From: Hydractinia symbiolongicarpus
Lineage: Eukaryota > Cnidaria > Hydrozoa > Anthoathecata > Hydractiniidae
NCBI RefSeq assembly: GCF_029227915.1
Contig: NC_079875.1
Span: forward strand, 15,373,001 to 15,437,000
DNA length: 64,000 nucleotides
Direction of reading: 5' to 3'
Below, piece after piece: positions 37,553 to 47,900 of this stretch (its first letter is position 1; each line of letters starts with the position of its first letter). The notes beneath the pieces were generated by a model that had not been told where the DNA came from, searched no databases, and saw nothing but the letters and a program-made list of their open reading frames with translations. Position numbers and translations under genes: made by a program.

Positions 37553-37631
37553 AGCCTCGTATCTAGGGACTGTAGATTTTTCGGGTTTCGTACAAATGTA
37601 AAAACCACAAGAAGCTTTGGGAACGAGGTTG
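37553..37631. mobile_element. Mini-MITE, AACCTCG family
   Basis: AGCCTCGTATCTAGGG at the left and TTGGGAACGAGGTT at the right, 79 bp, with more diverged ends than the copy at 37165. Confidence 0.5.
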
Positions 37632-37799
37632 AGCGGTGGGATTTTCTCTAACACATTAAGCCTATGTATGAGACATCTCTCAACACATCTCTATTTTCCC
37701 TTTTGCCGCTTGTGAAAAACTTGCAAGACGCGAATCAAACCCTTCCATAATTAACACCTCTCTTAACGTTCGACTATCATCCTTCTAAAGATTGGGTTG

Positions 37800-38160
37800 C
37801 ACTGTGGTTTATTCTTTAGTCGCAGTGGTATTTCTTAATTTGTTGTGGTCTTTTCATGTTTCAGTTGCTGCCGTCTCTATTTTATCATGCGCTTTATTCT
37901 GCCGTAGCATATCTTGTTTTCCCGTGCTCTCCTTTGTTTTTCCTTTCTCTTCTTTGTTAGTTGTGTTCTATTTTTGTCATGTCCCTCTTTGTTTCGTCGT
38001 CCCTTCTTGGTTTTACTGTGTTTTTCCTTGCTTTGCCATGGTCTTCTTTCTTTCGTGTTTGTTTTGTGGTGTACATCTTTATTTTGCCATTGTCATTTTT
38101 GTTTTTTTATGATCTTTTTTGTTTCACCGTGGCTTTCTTTGTACTGGCCAAATAGAAATA
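37800..38160. repeat. T-rich degenerate minisatellite
   Basis: Blocks like TTTCGCCGTGGTCTTCTTTG recur at roughly 30-35 bp with heavy drift. The plus strand is so T/G/C biased that several frames stay open and read as hydrophobic strings (Phe, Val, Cys). This is compositional and not a membrane protein. Confidence 0.6.
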
Positions 38161-38182
38161 CGTGGAAGTTTTTCACATAGCC

Positions 38183-38354
38183 AACCTTGTCCCCAAGCCT
38201 CTTCTGCGCATGCCCCCTCGCCCCACACCCCATTTAGAACCTATAGTCGCGCTCTGCATAGTATTACAAATGACGATATTATAATATAAGATATAATGAC
38301 GGGACGACTCCATAAGAAAAGTATACGCGTTGAAGAGCCATGGGGACAAGGTTG
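38183..38354. mobile_element. MITE, AACCTCG family (longer copy)
   Basis: CAACCTTGTCCCCAAG at the left edge against TGGGGACAAGGTTG at the right, 172 bp. The terminal sequence carries the same C-to-T change on both ends, as expected of a distinct subfamily. Confidence 0.65.
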
Positions 38355-38793
38355 ACACATAGCTGCAAGTTTTAAATTTTATATAATTTTTTAACTAATT
38401 GCAACCTCTTTCTCAGGACCCTCAGGATACGTCCCAAAAGACAAGGTTGTATAATTGCTTGTTTGTTTTTCTTTTCAATATTATTTCCACATTATAAATA
38501 TCACCCTTTCTTATTTTCGTAATTTTAGCAAGCTCTTTTCCGATTTTTATGGTTCTCGTGGCAATCATCTTAAGATATTTTTACCAGATTAAGACGCCAT
38601 TTCTAACCTTTATTTTATTGACGTCAAATATTAATGACGTCAAATTGAGCCACTGCCGTTAAATATAAGTGACATAGAATGTGATTTCAGTCTACACATA
38701 TCTACATACATCTTGCATTAGTGCTAGACCTGTTAGCGGTGAGTTGCTAATAATGGAAAGTTTAAACGTTCGTGTATTGTTGATGAAGCAAGG

Positions 38794-39714
38794 ATGGAAG
38801 CTGAACAATCGAGAGAATGTATCTTGCTTAAAAGAGAAGTGAAATCGTTGAAGCAACGTATTCGTTCGTTAGAAACTAATCACCCTGTTGACAAAGTTTC
38901 TGAAAAAGCTTACAGATCAGAGAAGATGAAAAATAAGAACCTGGAAACTAAGGTGGTTGATTTACAAATGGAAAAAGCTGTTGCTGATGATAGATACAAG
39001 CTTCTCGAAAGAGCTACAAACGTTTTAATTAACTCAGATAAAGAATGCGAAAAACAGCGTAAAAAACAAATCATGCAGTGGAAAAGATTTACGAGCAAGC
39101 TTACAAGTCAGAGAAGATGAAAAATAAAGGACTAGAAACGAAGTTGATTGATTTACAAATGGAAATCGTTGACGTCAAAGAAAAACAAAAACTTCGAGAA
39201 ATTTCTACAACAGTTTTGAGTTTCACGAGAACTGGCAGCAGGGTGAGAAAGAAAAGAACTTGCTTCTGACTCAACTGGATGAATTGAAAACATTTTGTGC
39301 TTCGGTGGAAAAGAAAAGGTAGGTTAAACATCAACTTCGTTAAAATTCTATTCTAATTAACCAGGGGATATAACAATTCTAGAAGATTTGGGAACGAGTT
39401 GTGAAGTCTAAATGCAAAATGCAACACTACTGTTTCAGTTAATTAAAACGTTTCATTCTTATTTTTATAGATTTAACAAAATAATTCAACCCACAATCGC
39501 GACTAAAGTCACAAATAATGTAAACAAACTACCTCCAATTGGCTTTTTACCAACACCACCCAAAGTAGCCAAACACAATCGGTGCCGGCATTATAAACCG
39601 CAGAAAATGCAACCTAATACAACTCCAACTAACATCACTTTACTTCGATTGAGTCGAAAAAAGATGCAAGCGCCGTCAATATTTCATCGTACGCCAACAT
39701 TTGAGCTATCCTGA
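38794..39714 (+). pseudogene. Coiled-coil protein gene with two frame breaks
   Basis: Not recognised. Exon 1 runs 38794-39318 and exon 2 39471-39714, joined GT-AG in phase with the third frame of exon 1. Exon 1 encodes a heptad-rich coiled coil (SRECILLKREVKSLKQRIRS) containing a two-copy internal repeat: AYRSEKMKNKNLETKVVDLQ near 38910 and AYKSEKMKNKGLETKLIDLQ near 39093. The frame must change once just before 39080 and again near 39220 to read through. Exon 2 is basic and Pro/Thr-rich (LPPIGFLPTPPKVAKH) with a clean stop. Either this is a recently broken gene, or the assembly has two one-base errors, or I have missed short introns. Confidence 0.45.
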
Positions 39715-40301
39715 CGTGCTCTAGATACCATCAAAAAGGCCTGGCTGGGTTTACCCAGTTAGGAAAATATCTTTTTTGTGTAATATGATTTCCATTTAAC
39801 ATAAAAAGGTTTTCTCCTAACGAAGGTTACCGTATTGGTTTTTGAACATGTGGAAGAAACAAGAATCTGCATTCCTTAGATAACACCAGCTCATTCCACG
39901 ACACGCATGACAGAAGAAGTATTTTTGTTTTGTTAGGCGTTTTCGTTTCAACAAATAGATACACAACCCTTTAAGAATTGCCTTGTCATCGAACTTCTGT
40001 TTTGATTAAATAGACAGACAAGTACCTGGGATGGGGTTGGTCTGGTTGCAGTATCCATGTCTGTTTTGAGCAAAATACACAAAATGACATTCAAACGTTT
40101 TACATTGCTTTTATGGATTTCTTTAAAAAACTTAACCTCCTCCCCAGAAAGCCTTTTTGACATCGAGTCCGGCAGAGGCTTTGGGGACGAGTATGTCAAG
40201 CCGTCGGATAATTTTCTCTTAATAATTCGAACTTTCTTTAATTCTTTGGAAAAATATTTACCCAGATTTAAATATCAGAGAACCTTTAAACACATTTCGC
40301 C

Positions 40302-40593
40302 AGCCTCGATCCCAGGGCTTTATTTCTCTTTTGATATCGGGACGGTTGTTCTGGTATAAAAGGAGATTTATTTTGTTATGTAAGAAAAGTACGATGCCAC
40401 CCTCGCCCCAGGGTTTTTGCCTTTTTGATACGAGATCTTTCTCATCTCTCATATTAAAAAAGGAAAAAAAACTAGGGATAAGGGGAAAGTACGTTGCAAC
40501 TAAGCAAAACTCAGGCCTATTTTGTTTAACTGTATTCCAAACCTCATTTCAGTGCCGGTGTAAAAAACTAAATAAGCCCAGGAGACGAGGTTG
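40302..40593. mobile_element. Compound AACCTCG-family MITE remnant
   Basis: AGCCTCGATCCCAGGGC at 40302, CACCCTCGCCCCAGGG at about 40392 and the opposite end CCAGGAGACGAGGTTG at 40578-40593. Three ends suggest one element inserted beside or within another. Confidence 0.5.
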
Positions 40594-40794
40594 CTGTATT
40601 GAAATACATAGAAAAATGTGGAATTAACATTTGCACTGCAGTATTGAAACAATTATTCTAGTTTAGTTATCTTCCTAGGAATTTTATTTTTGTGATTTTT
40701 CAAGAGTTTTAATATCAACATTTTGGATTTCGGAATACACTAGTAGATAAGAAATCGCATTTTTCGTTCCGCAGGAAACAGGAGAAACGATTTA

Positions 40795-41003
40795 ACCAAT
40801 GCACTCCCCCGTAAATCAATGCACTCCCCCGTAAACCAATACACTCCCCCGTAAATTAACATATTCCCAATGCACTCCCCGTAAACCAATACACTCCTCC
40901 GTAAACCAATACACTCCTCCGTAAACCAATACACTCCTCCGTAAACCAATACACTCTTCCGTAAACCAAACACTCTTCCGTAAACCAAACACTCCTCCGT
41001 AAA
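40795..41003. repeat. Minisatellite, about 20-bp unit, about 11 copies
   Basis: Unit CACTCCTCCGTAAACCAATA with C/T variants in the C-run. Because the unit is near 20 bp and not a multiple of three, all minus-strand frames read as shifting Val-Tyr-Gly-Gly repeats. These open frames are not evidence of a protein. Confidence 0.9.
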
Positions 41004-41986
41004 CAGAATAATGTGAAAAAGATAAAGTGATGGACACAAAACTATTTCATCTTAACATTTTTTTTTGATCTTTATCTTTCATAATTTATTACTATCACTA
41101 ATCAACTAAATTAATTAAAAATAACAAATATTAACCTCGTTATAAATATTTATCAAGTATGTGCAAATTAAAAATAATAACAGTACACCCCTTGGGCGTT
41201 GATCTGAAAGTCTGAAATTTGGGCGTTATCTTGAGAGGGATGATAGCATTCACAATCTAGGTGCCAGATAAAGTAATTTAGAACAATATGGATTGCAAAT
41301 TTTTCTTTTATAAAAAGATGCTTCAAAAGAATATCTGACTAGGATTTTAGATTAAAAAAGATTGGTCTGTTGGTAAGAACAATAAAGAAATAAGAATAAT
41401 GACGAAACTGGTTGTAATTTCGAGCGCGCATATGATTATTACAGGATTTGTACGCTTTAAAAGTTGTAACAGTGATACCTTTATAACTGACACTGATATA
41501 AATTTTGAGACTTACAAAAAGTTACATGAATATTACAGTAGTGCGTATAAACAATGATCTTACGTAGTGAATTAATTTAAATAAATATATGTATAAATAA
41601 AACATGATTATTTCAAAGATTTTGTAAAAAACAATATTATGTTTGTAACAATTTAAATATTAAAAAATTTATAAAGATTAGGTGAAATAAGAAAAATTCC
41701 CCATATTAACAACAGCAAGAACAAAAAAATTAGATCCTTTATTTATTCTATAGTGCGCACCAACTTACCTTATCACTTTCAGCAAGGAGTCTAGATCTTA
41801 ACACAAAAGCCAATAAACTTTCAGTAACAAATTCCAGGTATTTTTTTATACATTCACCAGTAATCTCTCTAAAATTACCGCTAAAATCCTCCCATTGCTT
41901 AATTAACTGTATTATTTATCCCCTTATTTAATAAATCATAAACAATAAGAGCATTTCTCCAGTTTATATGCCAATATCGGCTACAG

Positions 41987-44900
41987 CTACAAAAAAGTGA
42001 CGTAGCTATGTGCTCCGATGACGGGTTCTTTATCTGGAGATTTGACGTCATAATGTTGAAAATAATGATCTCCTTTAGAAGGCGTGGTAGGACGATCATC
42101 TTCTCCAAAATACATCTCACATTGAGCATCATCCGACACCTCTCCTGGTACATTACTGAGCTGAACATCACCATTTTGTAACTCATTATACTGGACACCA
42201 TTTTGCATCTCATTAGATTTCTCATTAGACTTTTCTTTAGACTTATTGTCATTTCTTTTTACATCATCTTCCAGATAAAGAACATTGAAATTATCTTTCT
42301 TGTCTTCCTCCGTATCATCACAACTTGAATCATTATGGTCTGTTTTGTCATCAGTGTCTTCAACGCCTGCATCTAGATCACTCTTATCAGTGTTGTTCTT
42401 AATCTCATCCTCAGGTAGGTCTAGCCCAAACTTTGCCAAACTTAACAGACCTTTCTGTATGTGTTTTTTCTTGATGGATGACTTTCGAAATTTCAATAAA
42501 GATGGATTCTGTGCTAGCATTAGGAACAAATGCCATCGATTTATCACACGTTTTTTCGTGATGGGTTCGTCTTCTGTTTTCTCTTCCATGGCAATATGAA
42601 CGACTGAATCTGTCATCTGTAAATTAACTAAGAAAGGAGAAGAACAATTTTGACTAAAAACGAGTCAGTGTATCAACAACTAAGGCAACAACGACGACGA
42701 AAAACAACAACACAAACAAATAACAACACAACGCAACAAAAGAAAAAACAAAAACAACAACAAAAATAACAACACAACCAAAATAACAACAACAACAATA
42801 ACAATAACAACAACACAAGAAAATAACAACGATACAACAACAACAACACAAGCAAAATAACAACAACAACAACAACAACACAAGCAAAATAACAACAACA
42901 ACAACAACAAAATTATTGTACTTTTTTGTTTAGTAGCTGGATTATAAAACTCATCATCTAATTTTTTATTTTGTGTTTCCAATAGCAACCGAACAAAACA
43001 TTGCAGAATTGGATTCGCATGCTGGTGCTCAAGTAAAATATAACCCAGGTACGCCAAGTAACCTAAAATGAAATGAATTTAAGTAAAAATGCCGTAATAA
43101 AAACACGAAAGAAAGCTAACTTAGAAAAATAAAACAAAACGTTTGTGAGATGTATTTTTCCCCTTTTTTTAGTTTGAAGTAATATTTTCAATCTGTAAAA
43201 AATAAAAGTGCCTATACTGTATGCCGCATTTGCTCGAAAAAAAAATACAACGTATCATTTAACTAAAGTTACACAAGCAGTGTTTGAATGAAACAATTCA
43301 GACTTTCCAACACGACGAAATTCGAAAAAAGAAAATGGCCAGCCACAATTAGTACCTTTTTACAGTTTGGATCTAAACTAAATAACTTAGAGTATCAAGT
43401 TTAACTTCCTAGGTTCCATGACCGCTAAAAACATTACTAGGTGAACTTTACAAATTCAAAATGTATGAATAACGCATAGAAATAATTATTTTTGGGACGA
43501 ACTTTGATATTGGTCAACTTTTTTTAAATACATTTTGTGAGGGATTGCAGGTTCTTATAAAAAAGGTGTATGAGGAAAGCACGAACTGCGCGCGTGGCAT
43601 AGCTATATTCACATAATAATAATAAAACTCCACTTGAAACTGTCCCATTTAAAAAAACTTTTTTGGAACTTGAATCGTGAGAAAAACCAACCTGGATCCC
43701 GTCTTTCGAAAGACCTAGGCAAGGCACTCTTTTGCAGTCGTTGCAAGAAGATGATTCCCAACAGTATACTGAAAATGATTCGTATAAAACAGGACACCAA
43801 TCCGAGGAATATGTTGAAGTAGAACATGAAATACGAGACGATATGGAAAGCCTTTCTAAAAATTTAGAAGACAAAACAACATTGCAATGGTATAACAAAA
43901 AATTCCTGAAGTATGCCAGGGTTGATCTTAGCAGGATTTGTATTTTGGTATTCGACTACAAAATTAGATTTTAGTTCTAGTGAATTTCTTCGCAAGACCT
44001 GTTAATCACATTTTTATTTCCAATGCAATATTCAAGACTAGTCGTTAACCTCTTAAAATGTTTGCGCAGCCATTTTAAACAATGGAAGACGGGCACTATT
44101 ATAAAGGCTAGCCGTCAACCCGTGACAAAATTCACGGGGTCGCCCGTCCTTTATATATCGCATTTCGTGCTTCCATAACAGAAGAAAGACAAACAGACAA
44201 ACGACATGTATTATTATAGAGACTAGCCCTGAGAAAAAGGTGTTGAAACGCCGGGTTAAGCCACCACTAATCAAGCGTTGAACCCCAGGTGGGCGTTTAA
44301 CTGCAGCTACTCTCACTTTTTAGTCAACGTTTTCTTATCTGGGCAGTAAAAGTCTAACCTGCTGCATTAACAATTGCGGCGAAAAATGCAATGATTTTTG
44401 ATTGGTTTCTACATATATTCAAAACAATTGGTTCATTAAATCGAGGCGAAACATTTCGAGAAATAAAATCGGATTGTTTATGTCAATATTTATCCGGTGT
44501 GGGCTGAAAATAATTTTGTAGAAACATACAGCACAGATCGGAAATAAAGCTATTGGTTAACCCTTTTGAACACACAGACAAAATACGACTTATAAATAGA
44601 CAACAGCTTTAAGTACGGGACAACCCACACAACAGTTTTTTATTTTATTTATTTATTGAGAAAATCTTACCTGTTGTCAACAGCTAGAACATCTTGGTCA
44701 ATCAAAAAGCAACGACTTGCCATGATTTTCTGCAGGAGAGGAAAAACAAGGGCGATGAGTATAGTAGGCCTAAAAAAGAAGATAATAAAACAAAGCTAGC
44801 TGTAAGCCTATGGAAATGTGTGCTAAGTTTTAGTGAATACTGAAAAAAGAAGTAAGGAAGGAAGTAACGGGAAGTTTTAATGCTTTTAAGGGTTTCATCC

Positions 44901-47900
44901 TAATGGCTGGCTTTTTCTTTCCTCTGACGCTATGTTACATTACCGCCAGAGATACGCTTGGCATTGCCGTAACCTACTTGCTTGCCACACAAGGTTAGCG
45001 GTTAGTAGATGGCACCATAAGGGCCGGTAACACTACATTTAAAGTGCAACGGAGTGGAGACTCGAACCTGAAACCATATGATTACAAGCCGAATGCGCTA
45101 CCACTTCACCATCTTGTGACAAGGACACAATAAAACAACAGCAAAAGTCAGTGGAAATATCTACTTAGTTTTGTTAAACAAATAATATATGTATTACTTA
45201 ATAAATCTCCCGTATTTGGGAGATTTTACTACGATTACTAGTCGTTAACCCATGAAAAACCCATTCGACAGTAAGACATATCAAAGGTATCGCTATTCCA
45301 TGAAACCTTGACACAAAATAGAAATGTAGCTACCATTTTAAATATAAAGACTAGTTATTAGCCTGTGGAAAAACCCACAGGTTCGGTTATCGTTTATATT
45401 CTGGTCATAAGAACTCCCTTCCCCAGTCGTACAAATCCTAGGTAAGGCAAACCCGTGGAAATATTCACAGGTTCACTCGTCCTTTTTATACAGCATTGCA
45501 CTCGTCTTGTTACTTGCGGTACCATTTTGCATGACAAACAGACGTATACAGGTATTATTATATAGACTAGTCGTCAACCCGTGGAAAAATTCAAAGAAAC
45601 GCCCGTCCTTTGTATATGTATATTGCATTTTGTGTTTCCATAACACGACGTTTTTCTTGGGAACAGACAGACAAAAACCGGCTATTTTTTAGCTGGAAAA
45701 CCCGCCGTCGAAACGCCGGGGTGAGCCACAAGTCAACGTGTGACCCGGCGTTGAACACTTTGTGGAGCGCTTAATAAGAGCCGTAAACTGTGTGGAGCAC
45801 TTTAGGACAAGTAAGCAGTATCTCGTAAATCAAGTGCAGCGCATACACCACTGCAGTGTTGCGAATGTAACATATTTTTTCAAAAAATAACTTTCCCGCA
45901 AAGTTAGATAAAATAAAAAACAGAGTTAAAACTGTTGTTAACCCGCCATAGCAACAACAGTCGGTCAATATTACTTTATATTGCGGAACAAGTTCCTGTG
46001 AAAGTAAAAAATTATTTGTGACACTAGGCTGACCTCTTAGTGCAGTTAAACGGTGTTGCACGGCCGTATAGGGATAATACCCTTTTTTAAAAAACTTTAC
46101 TGCAGACTTAAACTTAAATAAAACACAAGAAACAGTCCATTGTTAACACAAGGCTGAGCGGTTACTCCAGGTAAACAGTGTTGCACATCCGTACAGGCGT
46201 GGTTACCGAGATAGTTTAAAAATTAATTGTCACAATGGGCTGACCCCTTAGTACAGGTAAACCACATTGCGCATGCCCATAGGCGTAACATTTTTTTCCA
46301 AAAAAAAAACAGTCTGTTGTTAACACTGGGCTAACCGTTTAGTACAGTTAAACAGAGTTGAACAGGTGAATAAGCATCATACCCTTTTCAAAAAAAAACT
46401 TCATTGCAACTTCGGTTTAAATGAAAAACACAGGGAACAGGCTGTCGTTACCAACCCGTCCAGCTAAAACAATTGCTCAGTCATTTTATTTGCGGAAAAA
46501 GTTTTCAGGAAAATAATAAAAGATGTATATAGCTGTAGCTACATAGCTAATTGCATTTAGCATAAGAATTATTGCTTAAGAATATTGTTGTAGCCAAACT
46601 GAATTTTATACTTTCGCTTTTTAGCCAAAGATAGGAGCTAGCTAAATGGCTACAGCGTCAACATAAAAATAAATGTTAGGTAGGATAAAAGCTCTTATAC
46701 CATGCATAATAGTAATAAGTACGGCTCTAGATGGCTAGCTAGGTTGCAAAATCTTCGTTACTAGCCAAAAATCCTAAAACTGGAGCGTTTAAGATTTGTA
46801 CGTGACTAAAAAAACGTGACAATATATTTATCTTAACATTGAAAACAAACATAAAACAAATATTAAAAATATATAAAGCTTTTAGCAGATAAAATAGTCA
46901 AACAGGCCTACAAACCTTCCACAAACTGACCCACAAAATGACTATTTTTAAAATCAAAATGGCCTTCGTTCATTCAGTCGCGAAAATCTTGGTTTGTTTT
47001 TTTATGCGAAAATCTTGGATTATTTCTGGTCGCTAAAATCTTGGATTGTTTTTTAAAGAATCAGGCGCCGTGATTGGTGTACTACGCGAGCGGTCAAAAC
47101 AAAGTCTGTAAAAACATATCGCATTTGGTATGGGTGCGCATTTTAAAAATTTTGTATTCCTGTTACGGAACGCGGCTTTCACAGACACACAGACAAAATA
47201 CGGCTATTAATAAAGAGATAAAATATCCCTACAATGACTAAAAACCAAGGCTCCCAGAATTCCCTGAAAATCTGGATAGGAACTGAGTTTGCAATGCTTA
47301 CCATAGACGAATAAGAAGTGTGAGTACTAATGACATCCTGTGAGTAAACATTGGAAGAAATATTTGAGTGGAGATCACCACAAAAGCAACGAATGCAATC
47401 AGGAACGTAATAAGATAACCTGAAATAAATCAAAAAATTAGAAGTTTGTCTACATTGCACAATGCAGTCTATAGGTTATATGTTAAAATTTATATAAGCA
47501 ATGCATACAGATACCATCAACAAAAATTCTCGAAAAGGGTGTGTGTCTGGCGTGGGCCTTTAACCCTCAGGGAGTACTTATTTCAAAACCCATTTTTTTT
47601 GAGGAACACACTTGATTTTAAAACTTCGCAAGAAAAGAGGGGATCAAATTCAGAGTTCCCATGTACGGGCAGACTGAAATAAGATAGGGGTATATAAAAA
47701 ATTCTGGAAATAACCCTTTTGAGAGATGCCAAACTCGGTATATACAATGCTGACGTGGACATACCCCAAGCAGAGTAACCAACTTGATAGCCTGCATATT
47801 TTAAACTGGCAGCCTAAAGAGAAAAGTTTTAAATATATTAGCTTTTTTCACACCTTTTTACAATTTTGTCATGTACAAGATTGGTGTTGCCAAAAAACCC

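Larger units (their letters stand above)
39715..41986. other. Intergenic region rich in mini-MITEs and a minisatellite
   Basis: AACCTCG-family ends occur at about 40302, 40391 and 40593. A minisatellite fills 40795-41003. The rest, 41010-41986, is AT-rich and gives nothing I can support beyond the 3' flank of the STRA6-like gene. Confidence 0.5.

Noticed and set aside
37792-38180. Three overlapping hydrophobic plus-strand frames
   Set aside because: They are produced by a T-rich degenerate minisatellite. All frames stay open because of composition.
40740-41039. Minus-strand frames rich in VYGGVYW
   Set aside because: Translation of a 20-bp minisatellite in several frames, with no start context or splice support.
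42654-43057. Cys/Val/Leu-rich minus-strand frames
   Set aside because: A CAA microsatellite read through from exon 18; the exon ends at 42922.
43681-43974. Plus-strand open frame with protein-like text (EEYVEVEHEIRDDMES)
   Set aside because: It is the antisense of STRA6-like exon 17, which fits the family and joins in phase on both sides.
45771-46061. Minus-strand frame considered as the missing STRA6 transmembrane exon
   Set aside because: It lies in a degenerate repeat, and the exons at 47302-47419 and 44671-44769 already join in phase and match the family without a gap.
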